From Mycolicibacterium litorale (GTDB taxonomy: Bacteria > Actinomycetota > Actinomycetes > Mycobacteriales > Mycobacteriaceae), in assembly GCF_010731695.1 (NCBI RefSeq), contig NZ_AP022586.1, positions 620,001 through 684,000 of the forward strand: a stretch of 64,000 bases of DNA. The letters run 5' to 3'. Position numbers and translations under genes: made by a program. This document shows positions 18,172-26,763 of this stretch, piece after piece. The first letter of the stretch is position 1, and each line of letters begins with the position of its first letter. Under the pieces are notes generated by a model, which was not told the DNA's origin, did no database searches, and was given only the letters and a program-made list of their open reading frames with translations.

Positions 18172-18286
18172 GCCTTGCCACTCCTTCTGGTCGACCGGTG
18201 CCGTCCGGGTCACACCGGCTGATCTAGGGTAGTTCGGCAAGACGGGAACCAGACTGGGGACCCAGCACGGACTTGGAGGACATGAC

Positions 18287-18511
18287 GTGGCGGACCGGGA
18301 TCCCGAGGCCATCAAGAAGGACATCGACGCGGCGCGTGACCAGTTGGCGCTGACGGTCGATTCCCTGGCGGAGCGCGCCAACCCGCGCCGGTTGGCCGAC
18401 GACGTCAAGGCCAAGGTGATCGGGTTCGTCTCCCAGCCGCCCGTGGCGGCCTCGCTGGCCGGTGTCGCGCTGCTCGTCCTCGTGGTGGCGGTGCGGCGCT
18501 CGCGCCGCTAG
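18287..18511 (+). CDS. DUF3618 small membrane protein
   Basis: 74 residues from GTG 18287, six bases after TGGAGGA. The N-terminal half is an amphipathic helical segment (DPEAIKKDIDAARDQLALTV) typical of DUF3618; the C-terminal half has one transmembrane helix (~51-69) ending in RRSRR. It corresponds to Rv2520c. The helical part resembles ElaB/YqjD-type ribosome- or membrane-associated small proteins, but the function is not known. A TAGGGT element near 18224 could be its -10 box. Confidence 0.85.
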   Translation: MADRDPEAIKKDIDAARDQLALTVDSLAERANPRRLADDVKAKVIGFVSQPPVAASLAGVALLVLVVAVRRSRR

Positions 18512-18940
18512 GCCGGTTCAGCGCCGACGGTAAGGACGCAGCCAGTCGGCGAGCGAAAGACGCGGCGGGTTCGCCTGCCGGCCCAGTCGGCTGCAGTTCA
18601 TCACGGACAGCGGGCCGTGTGCAGCAGCGCCACCTGTGGGGGCCGAGTCGGGGGTCCGCGGAACGTGTGCTGTCGACATCAGCTAAGACCCCATTCCCTC
18701 GGTGCGCATCGTGCCGCAAACTCGTCAGCTAACGACTGACGGTACCAGTCAAATTCTCAAGTGGCCAGCTCGGGAACGCAGAAGATCACTTTTGTGACCA
18801 GGTCCGCAACGCCAGCGGTCCGCACTGGCTCAGCCCGTACGGCGCCGACGTGCGAGAACAGCACATATCAACGCCGGCGAAAGGGCAGATGGCGACGTGA
18901 GGTGACCGTCGGCCGCGCAACACGAACCAGGCAGGCGCGG
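18512..18940. other. Sparse region upstream of tRNA-Lys terminator
   Basis: About 430 bases between the DUF3618 gene and the tRNA-Lys terminator. Apart from one candidate small reverse-strand frame (18518-18679) I see no gene. The stretch 18700-18900 is less GC-rich than its surroundings and holds no clear promoter or repeat. Confidence 0.5.
18518..18679 (-). CDS. Candidate 53-residue hypothetical protein
   Basis: An open frame from ATG 18679 to TGA 18518 encodes 53 residues. The C-terminal half is basic and plausible as protein (NCSRLGRQANPPRLSLADWL, then RPYRRR), with codons richer in G/C at third positions than the N-terminal half. No convincing ribosome-binding site precedes the ATG, and I do not recognise the family. 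It ends seven bases after the convergent DUF3618 stop, a spacing typical of real gene pairs here. Treat as tentative. Confidence 0.35.
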   Translation of the reverse strand: MSTAHVPRTPDSAPTGGAAAHGPLSVMNCSRLGRQANPPRLSLADWLRPYRRR

Positions 18941-18972
18941 AAACAAAAACATCGCCGGCGAAGCGGCGATGT
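18941..18972 (-). terminator. Intrinsic terminator of tRNA-Lys
   Basis: Read on the minus strand, a perfect nine-base stem (18949-18957 with 18964-18972) with a six-base loop is followed directly by a T-rich run (TTTTTGTTT, complement of 18941-18949). This canonical hairpin plus U-tract is uncommon in mycobacteria and sits just downstream of the tRNA 3' end. Confidence 0.8.
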
Positions 18973-18978
18973 CTGTGG

Positions 18979-19051
<73 letters not shown>

Positions 19052-19210
19052 GCGGGAGAGACATTAACAGGCCACCCGCCGAGACGTGAAATCGCGGTGT
19101 CACCGAGGTCTCGGGGGAGTCTCGCGGCAGGCCACATGTCGGAGCTGCCAGTAGACTGTGGCACGACGAATCCGTGTGAGAAGAACCCTGGGTGTGAGGT
19201 GGAGAAGACA

Positions 19211-20431
19211 ATGTGGCAGGTCCGTTCAGAGACCCGTCCGCGTCGGCAACGGGCCTGGTGGGCGGGCATGCTGGTGGTCCCCGCCGTCGTGCTGGGGCTC
19301 ACCTCGTGCTCGAGTGACGCAGAACCCGAGACCCCGCAGGTGATCTCCGACAAGGGCACACCCTTCGGTGACCTGCTGGTGCCCAAGCTCATCTCGTCGG
19401 TGAGCGACGGCGCCGTGGGCGTCGCGGTCGACAGTCCGGTCACCGTCGGCGCCGAAGGCGGTGTGCTCGGTTCGGTCACGATGGTCAACGAGGACGGTGA
19501 GCCGGTCGAGGGCAAGCTGAGCCCGGACGGCCTCACCTGGGCCACCACCGAGCCGCTCGGCTACAACAAGAGCTACACGCTCACCGCGAAGTCGATGGGC
19601 CTCGGCGGTGTGACCAGTCGGCAGATGACGTTCGAGACGCATTCGCCGGAGAACCTGACGATGCCCTACGTGCTGCCCAACGAGGGTGAGGTCGTGGGTG
19701 TCGGCCAGCCGGTGGCGATCCGTTTCGACGAGAGCATCACCAATAGGCTGGCGGCGCAGCGCGCGATCACGGTGAAGACCGATCCGCCGGTCGAGGGCGC
19801 GTTCTACTGGCTGAGCAACCAGGAAGTGCGCTGGCGTCCCGAGGAGTACTGGAAGCCGGGCACCAAGGTGTCGGTGGCGGTGAACACCTATGGCGTCGAT
19901 CTCGGCGACGGGCTGTTCGGCCAGGAGAACGTCAAGACCGAGTTCACGATCGGCGACCAGGTCGTCGCGACGGCCGACGACGCCACCAAGACGTTGACGG
20001 TCCGGCGCAACGGCGAGGTCGTCAAGACCATGCCGATCTCGATGGGCAAGAACAGCACGCCGACCAACAACGGCACGTACATCATCGGCGACCGATACTC
20101 GCATCTGGTGATGGACTCGTCGACGTACGGCGTTCCGGTCAACTCGCCCAACGGCTACCGCACCGAGGTCGACTGGGCCACCCAGATGTCCTACAGCGGC
20201 ATCTACGTTCACTCCGCGCCGTGGTCGGTGGGCAGCCAGGGCCACAGCAACGTCAGCCACGGCTGCCTCAACGTGAGCCCGTCGAACGCGAAGTGGTTCT
20301 ACGACAACACCAAGCGCGGCGACATCGTCGAGGTGGTCAACACCGTGGGTTCGGTGCTGCCCGGCACCGACGGTCTCGGCGACTGGAACATCCCGTGGGA
20401 GCAGTGGAAGGCGGGCAACGCCGGAGTCTGA
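19211..20431 (+). CDS. ldtB: L,D-transpeptidase lipoprotein (LdtMt2/LppS type)
   Basis: 406 residues, orthologous to Rv2518c (LdtMt2), which makes the 3-3 cross-links of peptidoglycan outside the membrane and is the main carbapenem target among mycobacterial Ldts. A signal sequence ends in a lipobox (GLTSC, Cys33). Two Ig-like domains span ~50-240. The YkuD catalytic domain follows, with IYVHSAPWS and the active-site motif SHGCLN (Cys352). The C-terminal extension ([20 protein letters not shown]) packs on the catalytic domain in the family. ATG 19211 has GTGGAG upstream. A strong hairpin follows at 20438-20480. tRNA-Lys diverges upstream. Confidence 0.95.
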   Translation: MWQVRSETRPRRQRAWWAGMLVVPAVVLGLTSCSSDAEPETPQVISDKGTPFGDLLVPKLISSVSDGAVGVAVDSPVTVGAEGGVLGSVTMVNEDGEPVEGKLSPDGLTWATTEPLGYNKSYTLTAKSMGLGGVTSRQMTFETHSPENLTMPYVLPNEGEVVGVGQPVAIRFDESITNRLAAQRAITVKTDPPVEGAFYWLSNQEVRWRPEEYWKPGTKVSVAVNTYGVDLGDGLFGQENVKTEFTIGDQVVATADDATKTLTVRRNGEVVKTMPISMGKNSTPTNNGTYIIGDRYSHLVMDSSTYGVPVNSPNGYRTEVDWATQMSYSGIYVHSAPWSVGSQGHSNVSHGCLNVSPSNAKWFYDNTKRGDIVEVVNTVGSVLPGTDGLGDWNIPWEQWKAGNAGV

Positions 20432-20437
20432 ACCCCA

Positions 20438-20480
20438 ACGAAGAAGCGCCTCACCCTTTCGGGGTGAGGCGCTTCTTCGT
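20438..20480. terminator. Bidirectional hairpin terminator between ldtB and tRNA-His
   Basis: A perfect 19-base stem (20438-20456 with 20462-20480) closes a five-base loop (TTTCG). There is no U-tract on either side, so it would be the I-shaped type proposed for mycobacteria. It starts seven bases after the ldtB stop and five bases from the tRNA-His 3' end, so it can serve both converging transcripts. Confidence 0.85.
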
Positions 20481-20487
20481 ACTCGGG

Positions 20488-20560
20488 GTGGCTGACGGGA
20501 CTCGAACCCGCGACAGCCAGGATCACAACCTGGTGCTCTACCAACTGAACTACAGCCACC
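20488..20560 (-). tRNA. tRNA-His (anticodon GTG)
   Basis: The reverse strand gives GTGGCTG/CAGCCAC acceptor arms, a D-arm, an anticodon loop TTGTGAT with anticodon GTG and a T-arm with GGTTCGAGTCC. The extra 5' G (-1, base 20560) opposite C73 (base 20488), diagnostic of tRNA-His, is encoded. CCA is not encoded. It lies upstream of a terminator shared with ldtB. Confidence 0.97.
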
Positions 20561-20616
20561 ATCGCTGCTGACCCGCCGGGCCGTGCAGCCCGTCGATCTT
20601 AACCGGTCGGATGCCG

Positions 20617-21246
20617 TCAGACCGAATCGGTTCCGGTCCCGTCCTTGCCGGGCGGCCCGAGCTCGGCCGCGATGGCGGCGATATCGCTGGTCGACGGCCC
20701 CGGCGGAGCGACGAACGCGGTCTGCCGGTAGTACTTCAGCTCGCGGATCGACTCGTGGATGTCGGCCAGCGCACGGTGCGCCAGGCCCTTCTCCGGCTGG
20801 CCGAAGTAGATCCGCGGATACCACCGGCGGCACAGCTCCTTGATCGAGCTGACGTCGATCATCCGGTAGTGCAGGTACTCGTCGAGTTTGGCCATGTCGC
20901 GCGCGATGAAGCCGCGGTCGGTGGCGATCGAGTTGCCGGCCAGCGGGGCGGTCTTGGCCTGTTTGACGTGCCCGCGGATGAAGTCGAGCACCATCTCCTC
21001 GGCGGTCGCGAGATCGACCGTCGAGGCGCGCACCTCCTGGATCAGCCCCGAGCGGGTGTGCATATCGGTCACCACGGGGATCATCGCGTCCAGCGCCTCG
21101 TCGGGCGCGTGGATGACCACGTCGAGCCCGTCGCCGAGGATGTTCAGGTCGGCATCGGTCACCAGGACCGCGATCTCGATGAGCAGATCCTTACTCAGAT
21201 CCAGCCCGGTCATCTCGCAGTCGATCCACACCAATTCGTCACGCAC
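20617..21246 (-). CDS. orn: Oligoribonuclease
   Basis: 209 residues of the DEDDh exonuclease family, degrading 2-5-mer RNA and pGpG to mononucleotides in the cytosol. The first motif [11 protein letters not shown], the central D ([13 protein letters not shown]) and the last H-D motif ([20 protein letters not shown]) are present. GTG 21246 gives the family-standard N-terminus ([10 protein letters not shown]). The C-terminal ~25 residues ([18 protein letters not shown]) are an actinobacterial extension. It corresponds to Rv2511. Confidence 0.96.
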   Translation of the reverse strand: MRDELVWIDCEMTGLDLSKDLLIEIAVLVTDADLNILGDGLDVVIHAPDEALDAMIPVVTDMHTRSGLIQEVRASTVDLATAEEMVLDFIRGHVKQAKTAPLAGNSIATDRGFIARDMAKLDEYLHYRMIDVSSIKELCRRWYPRIYFGQPEKGLAHRALADIHESIRELKYYRQTAFVAPPGPSTSDIAAIAAELGPPGKDGTGTDSV

Positions 21247-21316
21247 AACGATTCAGGGTATTCGCCTCCGCTGAACGCGCATGCCGACACCCGTCGCTAG
21301 GCCGCCCCGAGTACAG

Positions 21317-22123
21317 CTAGTCGCCGCCGAGCTTCTTGTAAACGGCCCCGACGATCGGCGTGACGATCGCGCGTGGGGTGTATCCGCTGGCGACCGACAT
21401 GGCCTTCGAGGTCACCCCCGGCACCACCCGCATCTTGTTGCGCTCGAGACTGTCGAGCGAGAGCTTCGCGGTGTACTCGGTGGAGATCCACAGGAAGTCG
21501 GGGATGAGCTTCTCCACCAGCGACTGCTCGTGCTCGTCGGGCAGCGTCTCGCGCACGGGCCCCGGCGCCAGCAGCGTCACATGCACACCGACGCCCTTGA
21601 GCTCGCCGCGCAGCGACTCGCTGAACGTGTTGACGAACGCCTTGGTCGCCGCGTAGGTGGCGTTGTTCGGGATGGGGGAATTCCCGGCCGCCGATCCGGA
21701 GATGAGAATGCCGCCGTTCCGGCGGGCCACCATGCCCGGCAGCACCGCGAGCACCAGGTCGTGCACGCCCAGCACGTTCAGCTGCACCTGCGCCTTCTCG
21801 TCGGCCGGATCGAGCTTGGCGACGGGTCCGAACGTGGCGGTGCCCGCATTCGCGCACAGGATGGAGATCTCGCGGGTGGCCAGCTCCTCGCACAGCGTGG
21901 TCCGCGCGGTCGGGTCGGCCAGGTCGACCGGCCGCACCTCGACGGTGACGCCGTAGCGCTCGGTCAGCCGTTGCGCCAGCGCGGTCAGGACCTCCTCGCG
22001 GCGGGCGGTGATGATCAGGTGGTGTCCGCGCGCGGCCAATTCCGTGGCCAGCGCTTCGCCGATGTTCTGAGAGGCGCCGGTGACGACCGCGCGGGCATCG
22101 GGTCGGGGTGCGGGTACTGGCAT
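21317..22123 (-). CDS. cmrA: Short-chain reductase of mycolic acid synthesis (CmrA type)
   Basis: 268 residues, orthologous in position and family to Rv2509/CmrA, which reduces the beta-keto group left by Pks13 condensation to give mature mycolates. The SDR cofactor motif TGASQNIGEA (~15-24) and the catalytic Ser...YAATK (ISGSAAG, then NATYAATKAFV) are present. The C-terminal ~60 residues (IPDFLWISTEYTAKLSLDSL, then NKMRVVPGVTSKAMS) match the membrane-associated end of this family. Only 25 bases separate its start from the divergent UMF1 gene. Confidence 0.88.
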   Translation of the reverse strand: MPVPAPRPDARAVVTGASQNIGEALATELAARGHHLIITARREEVLTALAQRLTERYGVTVEVRPVDLADPTARTTLCEELATREISILCANAGTATFGPVAKLDPADEKAQVQLNVLGVHDLVLAVLPGMVARRNGGILISGSAAGNSPIPNNATYAATKAFVNTFSESLRGELKGVGVHVTLLAPGPVRETLPDEHEQSLVEKLIPDFLWISTEYTAKLSLDSLERNKMRVVPGVTSKAMSVASGYTPRAIVTPIVGAVYKKLGGD

Positions 22124-22148
22124 GCGCCGGACTATATCGTGGGCGAGC

Positions 22149-23513
22149 GTGACTCAACCTGCGCCGGCCAGCCCACCCTCGGCACCGGTTGCCGGCCGCG
22201 CCCGCGTGCTGGCGTGGGCGCTGTGGGACTGCGGGAACACCGGTATGAACGCGATCGTCGCCACGTTCGTGTTCGCGGTCTACCTGACCGGTGCGGTCGG
22301 ATCGGATCTGCCGGGCGACACGTCGGCGACCAGTTGGCTGGGCCGCGCGATGACCGTGGCGGGTCTGGTGGTGGCGGTGCTGGCGCCGGTGACCGGGGTG
22401 TGGGTGCAGGCCCCGCGCCGGCGGCGCGCGGTGCTGACGCTGCTGACCGGGACGGCCGTCCTGCTCACCGCCTCGATGAGCCTGATCCGCGACGACCACC
22501 GCTACCTGTGGGCGGGGCTGGTGCTGCTCGCCTGCACCGCGGCGTGCGGCGATCTGGCCAGCGTGCCCTACAACACGATGCTGCGGCAGTTGGCCGGCCC
22601 GCAGAGTTCGGGCCGGGTCTCCGGATTGGGGTGGGCCGCCGGGTATCTCGGCAGCGTCGTCCTGCTGCTGCTGGTGTACGTGGGCTTCGTCGCCGGCGAC
22701 GGCGACACCCGCGGTCTGCTCGGGCTGCCGGTCGCCGACGGCCAGAACGTCCGCGCGGCGATGCTGCTGGCCGCCGCCTGGTTCCTGCTGTTCGCGCTGC
22801 CGCTGCTGCTCACCGTGCCGCCGCATGTGCCCGGCCCCGACGATGACGACGTGCCGCCCACCGGGGTGTTCTCCGCCTATCGCAAGCTGTGGTCGGAGGT
22901 CGTCGGCGAGTGGCGGCGGGACCGCAACATCATCTACTACCTGCTCGCCAGCGCGGTGTTCCGCGACGGCCTGGCCGGGGTGTTCGCGTTCGGTGCGGTG
23001 CTCGGCGTGAGCGTCTACGGCATTTCCGAGGCCGACGTCCTGCTGTTCGGGGTGAGCGCGTGCGTGGTGGCGGCGGTCGGTGCGGTCATCGGCGGTCTGC
23101 TCGACGACCGGGTCGGCTCCAAACGGGTGATCGTGGTGTCACTGACCGCCATGATCACGGTTGGACTGACGCTGCTGAGCCTGTCCGGTGCGACGGCGTT
23201 CTGGGTGTGCGGGCTGCTGCTGTGCCTGTTCATCGGGCCGACGCAGTCCTCGGCGCGCACGCTCATGTTGCGGATGTCCGCCGCGGGCAAGGAGGGCGTC
23301 GCGTTCGGCCTGTACACGACGACGGGGCGGGCCGTGGCCTTCCTGGCGCCGTGGCTGTTCTTCATGTTCATCGATCTGTTCGGCACTGACCGCGCGGGTA
23401 TGGGCGGCCTGTGCGTGGTGCTGGCCGTCGGGCTCCTGGCCATGCTCGCGGTGCGCGCACCGCATCCGTGGTCGCCGGTGTCAGCGGGTGCCGACGCAGA
23501 ACGTCAGCCCTGA
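22149..23513 (+). CDS. UMF1-type MFS transporter
   Basis: 454 residues with twelve predicted helices. The first segment ALWDCGNTGMNAIVATFVF is the UMF1/Atg22-like signature (usually YDWANSAF). LPLLLTVPPHVPGPDDDDV marks the central cytosolic loop. GTG 22149 is preferred to upstream starts because those would lie inside the divergent cmrA gene and add an unrelated leader. It corresponds to Rv2508c. The substrate is unknown; Atg22 proteins export amino acids in yeast. The last 33 bases overlap the convergent MmpS-like gene. Confidence 0.85.
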   Translation: MTQPAPASPPSAPVAGRARVLAWALWDCGNTGMNAIVATFVFAVYLTGAVGSDLPGDTSATSWLGRAMTVAGLVVAVLAPVTGVWVQAPRRRRAVLTLLTGTAVLLTASMSLIRDDHRYLWAGLVLLACTAACGDLASVPYNTMLRQLAGPQSSGRVSGLGWAAGYLGSVVLLLLVYVGFVAGDGDTRGLLGLPVADGQNVRAAMLLAAAWFLLFALPLLLTVPPHVPGPDDDDVPPTGVFSAYRKLWSEVVGEWRRDRNIIYYLLASAVFRDGLAGVFAFGAVLGVSVYGISEADVLLFGVSACVVAAVGAVIGGLLDDRVGSKRVIVVSLTAMITVGLTLLSLSGATAFWVCGLLLCLFIGPTQSSARTLMLRMSAAGKEGVAFGLYTTTGRAVAFLAPWLFFMFIDLFGTDRAGMGGLCVVLAVGLLAMLAVRAPHPWSPVSAGADAERQP

Positions 23514-24251
23514 CCCGGTGTTCTGCTGCACCCGGGTGCCGTTGATCGACACCGAGCACGTGACGTCGCGGCCCACGTTGATGATGCTGATGCGGGCCGA
23601 ACTACGCGCCGGTGCAGGCAACTCGACCTGCTTGCTCCACGGCAGCGCCACGTTGAACTCGGTCTGCGGGACCCCGCCGGTGTCGGTGTAGGTGATGTTG
23701 ATGACGCGGCCCTCGCCGATCACGTCGTAGGTGACGGTCTCGGTCGCCTCCGACGGCGCTGTCGTGGGCGGAGTGGGCGAGGGAGGCGTGGTCGGCAGCG
23801 GTACCACCGGGGTGGGTGTGCGCGTCGGCGTGGTGGGCCGCGGGGTGGTCGTCGCGGTGGGCTCCGGCATCGACGGCGCGGGCGCGACGACGGTCTGCTG
23901 CCGGGAGCTGTTGGCGATGACGAGCGCGATGACCAGGGCGACGACGAGCAGCACCACCGCGCCCGCCAGAACCCACAACCACATCGGCGATTTGGGTCCC
24001 TCGGGGGGCTGTTGCTGCGGCGCGCCGGGGGGATACCCGGGTCCGTACTGTCCGGTCGCGTACGGGTCGTACCCGTATTGGCCATACTGGTAGTACGGCG
24101 ACAGCCGTTCGGTGGGATTCGGCCCGGCGGGGGGCTGGTAGGGCGGACCGTACGGGGTCTGGTTGGCGTACGCCGGGTCCGGCGGACCCGGGTAGCTGTT
24201 CCCCAGCGGTTGGGTCGGCTCGGCGCCGTCCCGACGTGGTGACTCGGTCAT
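23481..24251 (-). CDS. Proline-rich membrane protein with C-terminal MmpS-like domain
   Basis: 256 residues from ATG 24251. Residues 1-88 are a cytosolic Pro/Tyr/Gly/Gln-rich tail (YGPPYQPP, YYQYGQYGYDPYATGQYGPG). One transmembrane helix follows (~90-112). A Pro/Thr-rich stalk (~125-165) leads to a small beta-domain beginning VTYDVIGEGRVINITYTD and containing two cysteines (TCSVSING and TFCVG). That last domain resembles MmpS proteins, which partner MmpL lipid/siderophore exporters. No mmpL is nearby. It corresponds to Rv2507. An accessory role in envelope lipid transport is inference. Confidence 0.75.
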   Translation of the reverse strand: MTESPRRDGAEPTQPLGNSYPGPPDPAYANQTPYGPPYQPPAGPNPTERLSPYYQYGQYGYDPYATGQYGPGYPPGAPQQQPPEGPKSPMWLWVLAGAVVLLVVALVIALVIANSSRQQTVVAPAPSMPEPTATTTPRPTTPTRTPTPVVPLPTTPPSPTPPTTAPSEATETVTYDVIGEGRVINITYTDTGGVPQTEFNVALPWSKQVELPAPARSSARISIINVGRDVTCSVSINGTRVQQNTGSGLTFCVGTR

Positions 24252-24389
24252 ACCCACCTCATGGTCGCAGGGTACCTGCGGATCCCGTCGCGCCGTCGCG
24301 GTGTTGGGTGTGCCGGTCCTTGCAGACGTCGATACCGTCAGGTGGGTGGCCGTCCGGTCACCGGTGACGAGACGATGGAGAATCAACGC

Positions 24390-26267
24390 GTGAGACGTCA
24401 GGTGCGGGCGAACTACGGTGCGTCGCTGTCGCCCGATGCGACGGCATTCGCCCACCTCGTCGACGACGGCGGCTTCCCCCGCGCGGTGCAACGGTTCCTG
24501 CTGGGCTGGCGCGCGAGCTCTTCGCGTGACGTCGAACTCCCGGTCGAGGGTCCGGTCACCCGCGTGCTGCACTCCGCCGACGGGCACTGGCTTGCCTGTC
24601 AGGTCGCCCCGGACGGCAGTGACCGATTCCAGATCTGGGTCGTCACAACCGATCCCGACGACCGCGATGCCCGCCGTATCGATTCGTGGCCCGAGGGCCA
24701 TCCGGAGGGCAGCGCCGAACTCATCGGGTGGGACGGCACGCAGGTCGCGGCGATCCTCACCGGCGAGGACGGGGTCGGCAGTTCGTGTCTGATCAACCCG
24801 GCTGACGGCCACACGATCGTGCTGGACCGCCGCTCGGCGGGCCGGCTGGTCGACGCGTGGGCCGGTGCCGCGCTGGTGCGGGTGGGGCCCCGCGGCTACC
24901 GCGATCTCATCATGCTGCGCGGACAGACCGAGATGGTGCTGCTGCCCTACGATCCCGGGTCGACCACCGACATGGGATTCATCCTCGACGACCACAGCCC
25001 GCGCCGGCTGCGTTCGGGGCCGACCGGAGAAACGTTCGAGCTGTTCCACCCGGCCAAGGACTACGGACTCAACAGTTCCGAGGGGTACGTGCGGGCGCTG
25101 ATCCGCAGCGACAACGGTGGCACGCACGCCCGGCTCATCGAGGTCACCGCCACCTCGGAGGGTGTGTCCTACCACGTCGTCGCCGAGAAGCCGGGGTTCG
25201 ACCTCGACGAGTTCGTCGTCAGCGACGACCTGTCGACCGTCGCCCTGCTGTGGAATGTCAACGGCTGCAGCGAACTCCAGATCCTCGAGTACGCGGACAA
25301 CACGCTGTCCGGCCCGATTCCGTTGCCCGGCCTCGTCGCGACGGAACTGAGCATCAGCGCGGGCGGTTCGATGGTCGCGATGACCGTGGAAAGCCCGTCG
25401 CTGCCGCCGACCGTCGAGCTGGTCGATCCCCGCTCACGGGAATGGCAGCGCGTCGACCGCGAGCCCAGTGAAGGCCCCCTGACGGCGGATCCGACGCTGG
25501 AGGTGGTCGTCGCCCGCGACGGGCTGGAGCTGACCGGCTGGATGTACCGCCCGCCGGCGCCGGTGGAACCCGTCGGCGCGATGATCTTCCTGCACGGCGG
25601 GCCCGAAGGGCAGTCGAGGCCGGGTTACAACGAGTACTACCCGGCGCTGCTGGCGGCGGGGATCACCGTGTTCACGCCGAATGTGCGGGGCTCCGGCGGA
25701 TTCGGCCGCGCGTTCATGCACGCCGACGACAAGGAGTTGCGGTTCGCCGCCATCGACGACGTCGCAGACTGCGTGCAGTACCTGATCGATCGTGAAGCCG
25801 TGCCCGCCGACCGCATCGCGTGCTGCGGCTGGTCCTACGGCGGTTATCTGACGCAGGCGGCCTTGACGTTTCACCCGGAGCTGTTCGCCGCGGGCATCAG
25901 CATCTGCGGGATGAGCGATCTGAACACCTGGTACCGCAACACCGAGCCGTGGATCGCCGCGGCTGCGTACCCGAAGTACGGCCATCCGATCGGTGACCGC
26001 GACCTGCTCGAGCGGCTCTCACCGCTGCTGCGGGCGTCCGCGCTGACCGCACCGCTGCTGCTCGTGCACGGCGGCAACGACACCAACGTTCCGCCGAGCG
26101 AATCCGAGCAAATGTTCGACGCATTGCGCGCACTGGACCGCACCGTCGAACTGCTCGTCTTCGACGACGACGGCCACGAGATCGTCAAGCGCGAGAACCG
26201 CACTGCGCTGCTCAATGCCATGACGGCCTGGCTGCTGAAGGCTTTCGCACCGACTGCTGTGCACTGA
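24390..26267 (+). CDS. S9 family serine peptidase (prolyl oligopeptidase type)
   Basis: 625 residues if GTG 24390 is used (GGAG nine bases upstream); ATG 24375 would add five. An N-terminal beta-propeller-like domain (~20-370) is followed by an alpha/beta-hydrolase domain (from ~385) with the oxyanion region FLHGGPEGQSRPGY. The triad is readable: Ser482 in GWSYGGYL, Asp564 in GGNDTNVP and His596 in DDDGHEI. No signal peptide, so it is cytosolic. It has no counterpart I recall between Rv2507 and Rv2506, so it marks an insertion in the H37Rv-like gene order. Substrate specificity (acylaminoacyl versus dipeptidyl) cannot be told. Confidence 0.9.
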   Translation: MRRQVRANYGASLSPDATAFAHLVDDGGFPRAVQRFLLGWRASSSRDVELPVEGPVTRVLHSADGHWLACQVAPDGSDRFQIWVVTTDPDDRDARRIDSWPEGHPEGSAELIGWDGTQVAAILTGEDGVGSSCLINPADGHTIVLDRRSAGRLVDAWAGAALVRVGPRGYRDLIMLRGQTEMVLLPYDPGSTTDMGFILDDHSPRRLRSGPTGETFELFHPAKDYGLNSSEGYVRALIRSDNGGTHARLIEVTATSEGVSYHVVAEKPGFDLDEFVVSDDLSTVALLWNVNGCSELQILEYADNTLSGPIPLPGLVATELSISAGGSMVAMTVESPSLPPTVELVDPRSREWQRVDREPSEGPLTADPTLEVVVARDGLELTGWMYRPPAPVEPVGAMIFLHGGPEGQSRPGYNEYYPALLAAGITVFTPNVRGSGGFGRAFMHADDKELRFAAIDDVADCVQYLIDREAVPADRIACCGWSYGGYLTQAALTFHPELFAAGISICGMSDLNTWYRNTEPWIAAAAYPKYGHPIGDRDLLERLSPLLRASALTAPLLLVHGGNDTNVPPSESEQMFDALRALDRTVELLVFDDDGHEIVKRENRTALLNAMTAWLLKAFAPTAVH

Positions 26268-26287
26268 CTTCGGCGTCGCTGGCACCG

Positions 26288-26313
26288 GGTTTGGAGAAAT
26301 TGCCTCAGGGGTA
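26288..26313 (+). promoter_or_regulatory. SigF-type promoter for the small membrane-protein pair
   Basis: GGTTT (26288-26292), 16 bases, GGGTA (26309-26313): the same pattern and the same spacing as the one at 2280-2305. It is 48 bases before the first small gene, leaving a short leader. Confidence 0.75.
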
Positions 26314-26360
26314 AACGGTCCTGCCGCGTCACACCGGCGCGAACAGGATGGAGGGACGGC

Positions 26361-26570
26361 ATGAGAGGGATCATCGGCGTCATCGTGCTCGTCTGGTTGC
26401 TGATCGGCGTCGTAGCCGCCTTTCAGCGCGATTATTTCAAATCAGGGGACGCCAACTGCGCCACCACAGCTCGGGTGGCGTTGACGGTTGTCGCGGGTCC
26501 GCTGAATTACGCGGGCGTCAACCCGAAGGTGGACTGCACCGAGGTTCAGCTTCCCCAGCCCAGCCAGTGA
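26361..26570 (+). CDS. Small membrane protein, unknown function
   Basis: 69 residues from ATG 26361 behind GGAGGG. Residues 3-20 form an N-terminal transmembrane segment or uncleaved signal (GIIGVIVLVWLLIGVVAA). The rest contains two cysteines (DANCATTARVAL and KVDCTEVQLPQ) that could form a disulfide outside the membrane. I recognise it as a recurrent mycobacterial small-protein type without assigned function. With the next gene it forms a two-gene unit behind a SigF promoter, so an envelope stress role is a reasonable guess. Confidence 0.75.
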   Translation: MRGIIGVIVLVWLLIGVVAAFQRDYFKSGDANCATTARVALTVVAGPLNYAGVNPKVDCTEVQLPQPSQ

Positions 26571-26607
26571 CGACTGGCGCCAACAAGTAAGGGAGAAGGA
26601 GTAGACA

Positions 26608-26763
26608 GTGATAATTCTCGGAATCATCTTGGTGGTGTTGGGATTCGTCCTGGGCATGAACATCCTGACGACCATCGGTGCGGTACTCGTGGTCGTTGGG
26701 GCCATCTTCTGGATTCTCGGGGCGACCGGCCGCGCGGTCGGGGGCCGAAAAGTCTGGTACTAG
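26608..26763 (+). CDS. Very small membrane protein (DUF6131-like)
   Basis: 51 residues from GTG 26608, behind GGGAGAAGGAG. Two hydrophobic helices (IILGIILVVLGFVLG and TIGAVLVVVGAIFWILG) are joined by a short turn, and the protein ends in GRAVGGRKVWY. It resembles the tiny DUF6131-type actinobacterial membrane proteins. It probably shares the SigF-type promoter of the preceding gene. Its stop overlaps the stop of the convergent TetR gene (CTAG, 26760-26763). Confidence 0.75.
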   Translation: MIILGIILVVLGFVLGMNILTTIGAVLVVVGAIFWILGATGRAVGGRKVWY

